Part shown: in pieces, positions 23,258 to 30,933 of the stretch | Layout: every line of letters begins with the position of its first letter | Numbering within the stretch: the first letter of the stretch is position 1 | NCBI GenBank assembly: GCA_036003705.1 | Contig: DASYSE010000034.1 | Coordinates: 1 to 33,896, forward strand | DNA from: CALGFH01 sp036003705 | GTDB taxonomy: Bacteria > Actinomycetota > CALGFH01 | DNA: 33,896 nt | Reading direction: 5' to 3' | Position numbers and translations under genes: made by a program | Notes under the pieces: generated by a model | What the model saw: only the letters and a program-made list of their open reading frames with translations | What the model was told of the DNA's origin: nothing | Database searches by the model: none

Positions 23258-23842
23258 GCGGAACCAGGTGAGGGTGCTCCGGCGATTGGACCGAGTGGGT
23301 GTTGCGGAAACGAAGGTTCTGCGACAGCCGCCGCTCCCCCGTCACGAGGCACCCAGCAGGCGTCCAGAACTCGCGTCCGAAATCAACGTCGCATGACCAG
23401 CGCTATTACAGGGTTTCGCGACGGTTCCTCCGTGAGTCATCTGCTCGACGACGCCCGATCCCCGCACTGACCAACAACCCCACGGTCAGGTCGACGCCGT
23501 CACCCTCTTGGACCCGCCTTAGCTTGCATTGCTGGTTAGTCTCACAGTCATTCCACAGGCCACAACGGAACCGAACCAGACCGGACTCACCAGAAACGCC
23601 GCCCAACCTGACCTGGCCAGACTCAACTGAACGTAGAGAACAGAAGTTCCAACCTCGCCGGTAGCCGGTACGGCAGCGCCCTCGCCCGGTGAGTGCCGCT
23701 GCGCGGAGGGCGGCACGCCCGACCCGGTTCCCCGGACCATCTGGCCCGACCCGGGTCACGGTGGAGCCGCCGCCGGCCGCCGGATGCCCTCGGGCCGTCT
23801 CAACTGGCCGGCGACGACAGTTCCGGCGAGGGTCTGCTCCGG
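23258..23842. other. Gene-poor stretch with atypical composition
   Basis: About 585 bases between the cobalamin operon and the oxidoreductase. Open frames exist on both strands, but none has G/C-rich third positions, a ribosome binding site or a recognisable motif, and 23380-23650 is visibly lower in G+C than its surroundings. I found no hairpin followed by a T-run to serve as terminator for the cob operon. It may be old decayed insertion DNA. Confidence 0.4.
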
Positions 23843-24745
23843 TCAGGGGACAAGGACGAGCTTCCCGCGGACGTGGCCGGACTGGCTGATGCGGTAGGCC
23901 TCGGCGGCGCGGTCGAACGGGAAGGTCTGCACCTTGATCACCAGCTTGTTCTGGGCCAGCAGCTCAGCCGTCAGGGCCAGGGCCTCCATGGGGTGACTGT
24001 CGGCGCCGCCACCGCTGACACGCGCTCCGGCCTGGCCGGCGGCGAAGTTGGCGATGCTCACCACCTGGGACGGCTCGGCCACCAGGCTGATCGACTCCGC
24101 GACCGAGGTCTTGCCCGCGACGTCGAAGACCGCGTCGACCGTCCCGCCGGCAGCCGCCCGGACCCGATCCGCCAGCCCCTGGCCGTAGACGACCGGGGTC
24201 GCCCCGAGCTCGCGCAGATAATCGTGGTTGGCCTCGCTGGCCGAGGCGATCACCGTGGCGCCCCGGGCCAGGGCCATCTGCACGGCAACCGCGCCCACAC
24301 CACCAGCACCGCCGTCCACGAACAGGGTGTCGCCGGCGGTGACCTCCAGCAGACGAAGCCCGCGTTCGCTGGTCTCGCCGGCCACCCCGGCCGCGGCGGC
24401 CACCGCCCAGTCGATCGATGGTGGCTTGGCCGCCCAGGAGTCCAGCACGGCGTACTCGGCCTGGGTGTTCTGGCCGCGGCCGAACACCTCATCGCCCACC
24501 GCCACGCCGGTGACTCCCTCGCCGACCTCGTCGACCACGCCAGCGGCGTCGGCACCGAGGTATCCGGTGCCGGCCATGGGCTCGCCGCCGGACAGCATGC
24601 CGGTGAGCGCCTTCCAGTCGATCGGGTTCACGCTGGCCGCATGGACCGCGATCCGGATCTGGCCGGGACCGGCGTGCGGCTCAGGCGCCTCGGCCCACTG
24701 AAGGACCTCTGGGCCCCCGTACGTGATGAACTGCAACGCTCGCAT
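23843..24745 (-). CDS. NAD(P)-dependent MDR oxidoreductase (quinone-oxidoreductase type)
   Basis: 300-residue member of the zinc-free quinone oxidoreductase branch of the medium-chain dehydrogenase/reductase superfamily. The N-terminal GroES-like domain has ALQFITYGGPEVLQW and SVNPIDWKALTG; the nucleotide-binding domain has VDGGAGGVGAVAVQMAL (near 136), the AxGGVG-type glycine loop of NADPH-using members. The structural zinc cysteines of alcohol dehydrogenases are absent. The substrate is unknown. Start ATG at 24745 is favoured because GGAAGGA lies upstream and the protein then begins MRALQFITYG; an ATG at 24763 would add six residues. It seems to be a single-gene unit, unlinked in function to the cob locus. 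Confidence 0.85.
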   Translation of the reverse strand: MRALQFITYGGPEVLQWAEAPEPHAGPGQIRIAVHAASVNPIDWKALTGMLSGGEPMAGTGYLGADAAGVVDEVGEGVTGVAVGDEVFGRGQNTQAEYAVLDSWAAKPPSIDWAVAAAAGVAGETSERGLRLLEVTAGDTLFVDGGAGGVGAVAVQMALARGATVIASASEANHDYLRELGATPVVYGQGLADRVRAAAGGTVDAVFDVAGKTSVAESISLVAEPSQVVSIANFAAGQAGARVSGGGADSHPMEALALTAELLAQNKLVIKVQTFPFDRAAEAYRISQSGHVRGKLVLVP

Positions 24746-24945
24746 CCAACAATCCTTCCGCATGGGCGGTCAGCCGCCGCGTTGAGGGTCAGAGCAGCAC
24801 CAGCTGCACGGCTGTTGCTCATCAGGACAAGTGCGTGCAGACAGACCGTATTCCTGTCGGGGGCCCCGGGTAACCCGGACGGCTGCGGCGGTAGCGGCTA
24901 GGCGCAACGACCTCGCGGCGGTCGGCGCCTACGGATGGCGGCCGA

Positions 24946-25506
24946 TCATGTTGATCGCCGACTGGCGTGCGACTTGGACCAGGCACGTCGCCATGACTGC
25001 AGCGTGGCCGTCCGAGCCTGCTCCTCGGCCAGTAGCTGTTGGGCGAGTTGGCGGATCGCGGGCACGCTGCCTTCCCGGGCCTCAGTGGCGGCGAGTTTGG
25101 TCCGGGCGCGATCCCGGGCCGTCATGACCTTGACGAAGGCCCGATCCACCGCAGCCCCGTCCAGCTGGGACAGCCGCTCCAGGTCGCTGCGGCGCAGGCG
25201 GTCGCCCGGTTGGTGGCTGTGGCCGTGGGGGGAGAGCCCACGCTCGGCCAGCCACTCCACCAGCCGGGCCGCTTCCAACTGGTCGCGCCGGTGGATGCGG
25301 TTGGCGAGCCGGACCAGTTCTGGATCGGTGAGCCGGGCGCGGGTCAGGTAGGCGATGGAGGTGTCCTGGAGCAGGTGGGGGACCATGTGCTGGGCGAACC
25401 AGACATCGGTCTGGTCGTTGACGGTTGGCTGGTGGCTGGCGTGGGGGGTGGCACAGCCAGCCGCCAAGACGGCGAGGATCAGCCAGCCTCCTAGCCTTCG
25501 CCGCAC
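24946..25506 (-). CDS. DUF305-like lipoprotein
   Basis: 186 residues with a lipoprotein signal peptide (VRRRLGGWLILAVLAAGC, lipobox LAAG|C at about 15-19), so anchored outside the cytoplasmic membrane. The mature part resembles DUF305, a ferritin-like four-helix family: WFAQHMVPHLLQDTSIA, DPELVRLANRI and QLEAARLVEWLAERGLS occupy the expected places. The usual HMxxHHxQ motif is altered to HMVPHLLQ, so one metal-type histidine is lost. The start is uncertain: GTG at 25506 gives an ideal signal peptide, but the purine-rich GGGGGAGG is very close. Divergent from the c-di-GMP enzyme gene, with about 210 bases between them. Function of the family is unproven; copper or other metal handling has been suggested. 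Confidence 0.72.
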   Translation of the reverse strand: MRRRLGGWLILAVLAAGCATPHASHQPTVNDQTDVWFAQHMVPHLLQDTSIAYLTRARLTDPELVRLANRIHRRDQLEAARLVEWLAERGLSPHGHSHQPGDRLRRSDLERLSQLDGAAVDRAFVKVMTARDRARTKLAATEAREGSVPAIRQLAQQLLAEEQARTATLQSWRRAWSKSHASRRST

Positions 25507-25716
25507 ACCCTCCCCCTTTAGGTGTCGCAGCCTGCCCGTGGCACGGCGACGGCGCCGGCCAGCCCCTGATGATGTCGACCCAGCGCCTGCGTCCTTGACC
25601 GAACCCTCGAGAGAGCCCAGCGACGTGCCGCTAGATCGTCCGGAAGTCCTAAGACGCCGGGGGGCGGATGCCGATGGAACAGCCATTGTCCTTGGTGTCG
25701 AGACAGGATCAGGGTG

Positions 25717-27768
25717 ATGCGTCGGTTCTCGTTGTCGGTGTTGCTGGTCGCGATCTGCCTGCTGCCGGTCGGGATCGGCAGCGGCACCTCGGCCCACAGC
25801 CACGCCGTGGCCGCCCTGGACGGCTCCCTGGTTAACACGGCCGGCGCCCAGGCCCAGGTGCTGGAGGACTACTTCTCCCGGGCCCGCTCGATCGACCTGC
25901 TCACCGCCCACAACCCGGCCTTCCGGCAGTTCTACCGGGCGCCGGGCGACCGCGCGGCCAAGCTACGCGCAGGCGGACCGGTCCTGGACGAGACCAACGA
26001 GGCCCTCGGCTATCTCGAGACGCTGTTCCCCGACAGCATCGGCGAGGCCTGCTTCATCGACCGGGCCGGCCCCGAGATCGCCCGCATGGTCCGCGGCGAG
26101 CGAGCGACCCCGGCCGGCCTCTCCCCCGACGAGTCCGGCGCCCCCTTCTTCGCCCCCACCTTTGCCCTCCGCCACGGGCAGGTCTACCAGGCCCGGCCGT
26201 ATGTGTCCCCGGACACCAAGGAATGGGTCATCTCCAACTCCGCCCTCATGCCGACCGCCGACGGCTCCAAGCAGGCCATCGTGCACTTTGAGGTCACCAT
26301 CGAGAGCTTCCGCAAGGTCGCGGCCAGCCTGGGCAGCCGCTTCGACATCGTGGTGGTGGACGCCCGCACCGGCCAGGTGGTGCTCGACAGCCGCCAGCCC
26401 CAGCTGATTGGGGCGCCGCTGGGCAACCCCGATGACCACCGGTTCCAGCCGGTCACCCGGGCCGGCACCCCGAGCGGGTCCAGCTCGGTCGACGAGCGTC
26501 CCCTCGCCTTCCAGCGGCTCCAGCGCCAGCCCCACAACGCCAACGACTGGTATGTCCTGGCTGCTGCCCGTACCCCGGTCGGCCCCCTGTACGGGGTCAG
26601 CGGCTGGTCGGTCGCCCTTGTGCTGGTGGCGTTGGCGCTGCTGGTGTTTGCGGCCATCTCCTTCCTGGCCCAGCACCGGCTGCTGGTGGCCACCTCGATG
26701 ACCGATGCCCTGACCGGGATCCCCAACCGCCGCCAGCTCAAGGCCGACCTGGAACGCGGCCTCAAAGACGCCACCCCGGCCAAGCCGCTGCTGCTGATGC
26801 TGTTCGACCTCAACGGCTTCAAGGGCTACAACGACACCTTCGGCCACCCCGCCGGCGACGCCCTCCTGGTCCGGCTGGCCACCGCCCTCGACACGGCGAT
26901 GACCCGACTCGGGGGGAGCGCCTACCGGCTCGGCGGCGATGAGTTCTGCATCCTGGCCTCGGTCCCTGGGGGCCGGGCGGGCGCGGTCACCGCCGCAGCC
27001 TCCCAAGCCCTCACCGAACACGGCGGCGGCTTCCACATCACCGCCTCCTACGGAGCGATCCTGCTGCCCGAGGAGAGCCAGGACGTGACCGAGGCGATGC
27101 AGCTGGTCGACCAGCGCATGTACGCCCAGAAGACCAGCGGCCGCCGCTCACCCGATCGGCAGAGCCGCGACGTGCTCCTGCGGGCCCTGCAGGAACGCAA
27201 CCCCGAGCTGGCCGAACGCCACGCCGCCGTCGCTCGCCTCACCGACGCGGTCGGAGAGCGGATGCTGCTGGCGGCCGAGGACCGCGCCCAGCTCCGCCAG
27301 GCGGCCGAGCTGCATGACATCGGCAAGCTCGCCCTCCCCGAGGACCTGCTCCACAAGCCAGGTCCGCTGGACCCCCAGGAGTGGGCGTTCGTGCGCCGCC
27401 ACCCCCTGATCGGGGAGCGCATCATCGGTGCCGCACCGGCGCTGGCCGCGCCGGCCAAGCTGGTCCGATCCACCCACGAACGCTTCGACGGCAGCGGCTA
27501 CCCCGACGGGCTGGCCGGCGAGCAGATCCCGCTGGGGGCCCAGATCATCGCGGTGTGCGACGCCTTCACGGCCATGACCTCTCCCCGTGCCCACGCCCCC
27601 CAGCGCACCGTCCCCGAGGCGATCGCCGAACTGCGCAACTGTGCCGGCACCCAGTTCGACCCCGCGGTGGTGGACGCGTTCTCGGAGCTGATCGTCGAGC
27701 TGGTCTGGCCGCCCGAGCCGTCAACTGCCACCGCCAGTCGCGCCGATCCCGTGCGCGACCACGCATAA
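25717..27768 (+). CDS. Cache-GGDEF-HD-GYP protein (c-di-GMP synthesis and hydrolysis)
   Basis: About 683 residues, membrane sensor with both c-di-GMP activities predicted. An N-terminal signal-anchor (about 5-25) and a second transmembrane helix (about 292-318) enclose an extracellular Cache-like sensor domain. GGDEF domain: TSMTDALTGIPNRR near 327, FDLNGFKGYNDTFGH near 363 and an intact GGDEF at 406-410. The inhibitory I-site expected just before it reads RLGG in place of RxxD, so product inhibition is probably lost. HD-GYP domain: HDIGK (H533, D534), RHPLIGERI, HERFDGSGYP with GYP at 594-596 and VCDAFTAM. An HD-GYP partner in place of EAL is the less common pairing. Start ATG at 25717; a GTG lies one codon upstream. 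No strong ribosome binding site is seen. Confidence 0.9.
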   Translation: MRRFSLSVLLVAICLLPVGIGSGTSAHSHAVAALDGSLVNTAGAQAQVLEDYFSRARSIDLLTAHNPAFRQFYRAPGDRAAKLRAGGPVLDETNEALGYLETLFPDSIGEACFIDRAGPEIARMVRGERATPAGLSPDESGAPFFAPTFALRHGQVYQARPYVSPDTKEWVISNSALMPTADGSKQAIVHFEVTIESFRKVAASLGSRFDIVVVDARTGQVVLDSRQPQLIGAPLGNPDDHRFQPVTRAGTPSGSSSVDERPLAFQRLQRQPHNANDWYVLAAARTPVGPLYGVSGWSVALVLVALALLVFAAISFLAQHRLLVATSMTDALTGIPNRRQLKADLERGLKDATPAKPLLLMLFDLNGFKGYNDTFGHPAGDALLVRLATALDTAMTRLGGSAYRLGGDEFCILASVPGGRAGAVTAAASQALTEHGGGFHITASYGAILLPEESQDVTEAMQLVDQRMYAQKTSGRRSPDRQSRDVLLRALQERNPELAERHAAVARLTDAVGERMLLAAEDRAQLRQAAELHDIGKLALPEDLLHKPGPLDPQEWAFVRRHPLIGERIIGAAPALAAPAKLVRSTHERFDGSGYPDGLAGEQIPLGAQIIAVCDAFTAMTSPRAHAPQRTVPEAIAELRNCAGTQFDPAVVDAFSELIVELVWPPEPSTATASRADPVRDHA

Positions 27769-27822
27769 GCGTTCCCGCAATCAGTCACACGGCGGCTGGC
27801 CTGCTGTGTGTAGAACACTGGA

Positions 27823-27850
27823 TTGCGCCCGCTCCCGATGGGCGTAGATT
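27823..27850 (+). promoter_or_regulatory. Promoter of the BldC-like regulator
   Basis: TTGCGC (27823-27828), a 16-base spacer and TAGATT (27845-27850) form a housekeeping-type promoter. The predicted start near 27857 falls inside the inverted repeat, so the regulator bound there would block transcription. Confidence 0.55.
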
Positions 27851-27872
27851 GTCCCCCACATGGGGGACAATC
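27847..27872. repeat. Perfect 12-bp inverted repeat, likely operator
   Basis: Left arm GATTGTCCCCCA (27847-27858), two central bases CA, and right arm TGGGGGACAATC (27861-27872). It overlaps the 3' part of the -10 box and the expected transcription start and ends 16 bases before the regulator's start codon. A dimeric DNA-binding protein is the natural reader; autoregulation by the small regulator just downstream is the simplest idea. The RNA could also fold here, but there is no T-tract for termination. Confidence 0.75.
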
Positions 27873-27888
27873 GGCAGGAATGGAGCGC

Positions 27889-28092
27889 ATGGTGCCACCG
27901 CCACCCGAGCCGAGGTACCTCCGGACAGCGCAGGTAGCCGAACTCCTTCATGTGTCCCCAAAGACGGTGAGTCGCTGGGCGCAAGAGGGCAGGCTGCCCT
28001 ACCTCCGTACCTTGGGCGGCCACCGACGCTACCCCGACGCCGAGATCCGAACACTGCTGGAGACCCTGTTCGAACCTTCCGCAGCCGGCTAG
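27889..28092 (+). CDS. BldC/MerR-like small helix-turn-helix regulator
   Basis: 67-residue protein made almost only of a winged helix-turn-helix of the BldC/excisionase (MerR-like) type: YLRTAQVAELLHVSPKTVSR, then WAQEGRLPYLRTLGGHRRYP, the wing typical of BldC, and a short C-terminal tail. No effector domain. BldC of Streptomyces is a developmental regulator that binds DNA cooperatively in head-to-tail arrays; whether this homologue does the same is unknown. The ATG at 27889 is chosen with AGGA nine bases upstream; an in-frame ATG at 27880 lies too close to that site. The gene is preceded by the promoter and palindrome described separately. Confidence 0.85.
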   Translation: MVPPPPEPRYLRTAQVAELLHVSPKTVSRWAQEGRLPYLRTLGGHRRYPDAEIRTLLETLFEPSAAG

Positions 28093-28344
28093 CCACGAGC
28101 CTGATCTGTCGCACTCCGGACCGTCGTCTTGCTTGTTCAACCACACGTACAACATCGGCTGGCTTGAACGACGTGGCACGTGGTCACCGGGCAGGTCGCG
28201 GCGTCGCCGACACAAGCGCCGCCGACTTTGCCGAGGAGGGACGCCACTGCTCCAAGACCGCGGCCAGCGAGTGGGACTCAAGCGTGATCCCACGCTCCAG
28301 GTCGACCCCCGACCGCTCGGAAGCCAAACGACTGCCCGGTATCG

Positions 28345-28904
28345 CGGCGGACTTCTCTAAGCCGGGTCAGGACCATCAGGAGCTCTTCGACCTGACAAGC
28401 CCGGGCAGTACGGGTACTTCTGCCCCATCCCGACTCCCGACGGCACGCCCCACTACAAGTTGGGCTTCGTCGGGTTGTTCGACGTCGCCGCTGGCTAGCA
28501 CAAACCGTTCCGTCGGCTGTCGAGCCGTCCTCGGCGACACTCGATGACGCCAAGGCGGATGCTCCCGCCAGGCCGGTAGGGAGGCCACTTATCGCTGCAT
28601 GGCTTAGCGGCCGTTTCCGATGGCCGCGCAGCCCTGGGAGCCAAGTTGCGTGGCAAGCGCAGATTGTCCTCGCCGCGCGAGACGCGGTTGATCGGCAGTT
28701 CCCCGAGTTGTTGGGCGACGTCGTCAAGCATGCCGAAGGCGTCGGAAGTGAGCAGACGGACGTTGCTGGATGGGCGCAGCTGCTCGATGCGAGGCTGAGC
28801 ACCAGGGATCAGCTGCCCGCGGTTGTCAGTGTGCCGTTGACGTCGAGAAGCACGTGCTGAAGCTGCAGGTCTGCGGTGCCGGGCACAGCCACCTCAATGG
28901 CCAT
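28345..28904 (-). pseudogene. Frameshifted HAD-family phosphatase (P-type-ATPase-like, soluble)
   Basis: Minus-strand reading from the ATG at 28904 gives MAIEVAVPGTADLQLQHVLL, then the HAD motif I DVNGTLT (D21), then a premature TGA at 28811-28809. One frame over, the protein continues as QLIPGAQPRIEQLRPSSNV, the motif II segment LLTSDAFG, and DDVAQQLGELPINRVSRGED. After a second shift near 28650 comes TQLGSQGCAAIGNGR, the motif III/IV region, followed at once by TAA. A weak C-terminal echo, EELLMVLTRLREVRR, lies near 28350-28395. The order and spacing match small soluble HAD hydrolases related to P-type ATPase catalytic domains. At least two frameshifts and a stop mean it cannot make the full protein. 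The plus-strand open frames across it are antisense shadows. Confidence 0.65.
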
Positions 28905-29069
28905 AGCTGGCAGCCCAGGGTCGCTGGGAACTCGACTCCGAACCGCAACGCCGCGACCCCACGAGACAGCCACCCAGGAGTTCCGCGAGGCATTGCGAAC
29001 GATCCGATGACCGTTGCGGTTGAGATGGCCGGCCGCATCGACGGGATCGCCGACGCGGCCGGCTGACGC

Positions 29070-29699
29070 TCAACCTATCGTGATGGAGAACTCCTTCTCG
29101 CTGAAGGCGCCCAGATCGTCGGTGACGCGGACGGTGAAGATGAACATGCCGGCCGTGGTAGGCGTTCCAGAGATGGTGTTCTCCCGCCTCGGCAGCTCCA
29201 GGCCGGGAGGAAGAGTCCCGGCGACCACCGACCAGGTGTAGGGCTGGACCCCACCGCTGGCGAACAGGTTGCCACAGCAGTAGAGCTCGCCGACCGTTCC
29301 GCTGGAGAGCGCCTCGGTGGTGATCGTCGGCGCCTCGGGCGGGAGGATCTCGATCGTGAAGGTCTCGGTGTCGGTCGCACGGGTCTCGTCCTTGACCCGG
29401 ACCGTGAACGTGAAGCTACCGGCGGTCGTGGGGACGCCGTTGATCAGCCCGGAGCTCCCGGCGAAGTCGAACAGCTTCGTACCCGGGGGCAGGCGGCCGT
29501 CGACGACCTTGAACGACGGTTGCTTGGTCGACGACGCGCAGCCGGTCACGGTGATGAAGAACGTGAGCTCGGTCCCGACCTGGCCGGTCACCGGGCCGAC
29601 CTGGGGGTCGATCGTGCACGTCGCGGCCTGTGCGGATGCGGACGGCGCTCCGAGCACCAGGAGCGGGAGGACAACAAGCAACAGCAGCAACTTCCGCAT
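29070..29699 (-). CDS. Secreted protein with two putative Ig-like (He_PIG type) domains
   Basis: 209 residues. A Sec signal peptide MRKLLLLLVVLPLLVLGAPS with a likely cut after ASA precedes two beta-sandwich repeats (about 28-118 and 122-209). Each repeat has the putative-Ig pattern: LPPG followed by an 'I-x-GTPTTAG-x-F-x-FTVRV' strand (LINGVPTTAGSFTFTVRV and ISGTPTTAGMFIFTVRV). These are adhesion or structural modules. Start ATG at 29699 with GAGGAGG five bases before it. It follows the CHRD gene by 38 bases on the same strand, so the two secreted proteins may be co-transcribed. The ligand is unknown. Confidence 0.85.
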   Translation of the reverse strand: MRKLLLLLVVLPLLVLGAPSASAQAATCTIDPQVGPVTGQVGTELTFFITVTGCASSTKQPSFKVVDGRLPPGTKLFDFAGSSGLINGVPTTAGSFTFTVRVKDETRATDTETFTIEILPPEAPTITTEALSSGTVGELYCCGNLFASGGVQPYTWSVVAGTLPPGLELPRRENTISGTPTTAGMFIFTVRVTDDLGAFSEKEFSITIG

Positions 29700-29737
29700 C
29701 AGGGCCTCCTCGGGTCTGGTCCTGCCGGTTGGGTGGC

Positions 29738-30190
29738 CTAGTTGCCGAGCTGCCCGCGAACCGCCCCCGCCGGGAACACGCTGCTGTGAATGTTCACGTA
29801 GTAGTTCACCGGATCGTGCCTGATTGCCTTGATCAGCTCCTCGCTCACGCCCGAGACACAGCCGCTCGTACTGTCGGTGCTTTGGAAGGCACCGGCGAAC
29901 AGTCCGACCACCACCGGCCCGGCCACCGTGGCAGCTCCAACATGGATGTGTGCCGCGGTCACGGTGCCGTCGATCCCAGCCCAGCTCAGGTCGAAGCAGA
30001 CCTCGCCTTGGCCCTGGTTGAGGGTGATGAACGCCGTCCCGGAGGCGTCGGGATCGCCCGGTCCCGGCACCTCGGCGGCCCCGGTGAGCGTGGTCGCAAA
30101 CGGGCGGCCCTGACCGTAGGCGGGAGCGCCGATGGCGAGCATGGCGACCATCCCGAGGGTGGCAGCGAGGAACAGGACGCGACGTCGCAT
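29738..30190 (-). CDS. Secreted CHRD-domain protein
   Basis: 150 residues with a signal peptide (MRRRVLFLAATLGMVAMLAI, cut after AYG) followed by a single CHRD domain: FATTLTGAAEVPGPGDP, the AAHIHVGAATVAGPVVVGLF core with its HIH pair, and NYYVNIHSSVFPAGAVRGQL at the C-terminus. CHRD domains occur in chordin and in many bacterial extracellular proteins; the bacterial role is not defined. Start ATG at 30190 is preceded by AGGAGGTCACC. First gene of a likely two-gene unit with the Ig-like protein. Confidence 0.9.
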   Translation of the reverse strand: MRRRVLFLAATLGMVAMLAIGAPAYGQGRPFATTLTGAAEVPGPGDPDASGTAFITLNQGQGEVCFDLSWAGIDGTVTAAHIHVGAATVAGPVVVGLFAGAFQSTDSTSGCVSGVSEELIKAIRHDPVNYYVNIHSSVFPAGAVRGQLGN

Positions 30191-30312
30191 GGTGACCTCC
30201 TGGTTGGAGCGATCCTGACCGAGTGGTGAGCCTGCTGGGGGTCGGTGACAGGTCGGGTGTCAGTCTTGGTGGCCGAGTCGGCTCGGGTTACTGGTCGTCG
30301 TGCGCGAAGACG
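30191..30312. other. Leader region of the CHRD gene
   Basis: Holds the ribosome binding site AGGAGGTCACC next to the CHRD start. Beyond this there is no recognisable feature. The upstream small gene (30313-30390) ends toward it on the same strand. Confidence 0.35.
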
Positions 30313-30390
30313 TCACGGGGAACCCGGTGCCAGGGGCGGACACGTCGGGGGTTGCCGCAGGCTGGGCCGCCCGATCGGTGGCGGCGGCAT
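30313..30390 (-). CDS. Proline-rich short ORF behind a sigma-R-like leader
   Basis: 25 codons, starting MPPPPIGRPSLRQPP and ending in TGA. The start ATG at 30390 has a perfect CCAGGAGGTCACC ribosome binding site, and the leader is a copy of the one at 32756-32861. The peptide resembles nothing known; it could be a short leader peptide, a truncated gene, or a frame broken soon after its start. The strength of the start signals is the only reason to list it. Confidence 0.35.
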   Translation of the reverse strand: MPPPPIGRPSLRQPPTCPPLAPGSP

Positions 30391-30505
30391 GGTGACCTCC
30401 TGGAGAACGTACGGCAGCAGCTCAAACCAGGGCAGAACACACGACAGAGTCCAGATAGTCAACTAGCGGACCGGCCGCCCGATTCCCCTCATCGGCACGC
30501 CGGGA
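30370..30505 (-). repeat. Promoter/leader module, copy A
   Basis: Read on the minus strand, this segment aligns over its length with 32740-32875 of the plus strand. Near-identical blocks are GGGGAATCGGGCG, CCGGTCCG followed by TAGTTGACT, CTGTCGTG, and CTCCAGGAGGTC with CCATGCC at the start codon. The two copies are inverted relative to each other, about 2.3 kb apart, and diverged mostly between promoter and ribosome binding site. Confidence 0.75.
30461..30486 (-). promoter_or_regulatory. Sigma-R-type promoter, copy A
   Basis: Minus-strand GGAAT (30486-30482), exactly 18 bases, then GTT (30463-30461). This equals the GGAAT-N18-GTT consensus of the Streptomyces thiol-oxidative-stress sigma factor SigR (SigH in mycobacteria). 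Conservation of the boxes and spacing in copy B strengthens the call. Confidence 0.6.
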
Positions 30506-30673
30506 GCTGTCGAGCATCGGGGCGGCCTCGACCGCGCCGAAAGTTCCGCTCCCGGGCGCCGAATCCAAGGTCGTGGCCGTGCGGCGGGTGCCGGCCGTGC
30601 GGGTGGAATCGCTGGACTGGACGCTGGTGGGTGGCCGGCGCCAGCTGCTGCGGTTGCTCGGTGTCGATGTTCG

Positions 30674-30823
30674 CTCCTGCAATCAGCAGCGGTCGCATCG
30701 CGGCTGGCGTCGGCCGTTCCCGAGGCGCGGGCCCAACGTCGGGTCGATGCCTCCACCGGAGAGGTCAGCCGCCGCGATGTGCTCGGCGGCCTCATTCACG
30801 AGGATCACGCCGTCACAACCTGA
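30674..30823 (+). pseudogene. 3' remnant of an unidentified gene
   Basis: An open frame without a start codon, strongly G/C in third positions, ends in TGA at 30821-30823 with residues RRVDASTGEVSRRDVLGG and LIHEDHAVTT. Upstream, coding-like composition appears to continue in a different frame (about 30570-30670), suggesting a frameshifted remnant. The tail LIHED resembles the LIHEY tail at the window's left edge. Family unknown. Confidence 0.3.
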
Positions 30824-30933
30824 CGAATCATGGCTTCCGCGCCCACCGGCAGCCTGGCCGTCCGGTAGGGGCTACCTGTCGGTGCACTGCTGATCAGGGC
30901 AACAACGCGGCTCCTCGTTGCCGAGCGGGAATC

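Noticed and set aside
23299..23664. 121-codon plus-strand frame in the gap after the cob operon
   Set aside because: No third-position bias, no family resemblance and many overlapping alternative frames; probably chance.
27847..27872. Rho-independent terminator after the c-di-GMP gene
   Set aside because: The palindrome has no T-tract, and it overlaps a good promoter -10 box, so an operator fits better.
28395..28860. Plus-strand coding-like frame ending in SVPLTSRSTC
   Set aside because: Convincing at first, but it has no start codon and is the mirror of the HAD motifs found on the minus strand.
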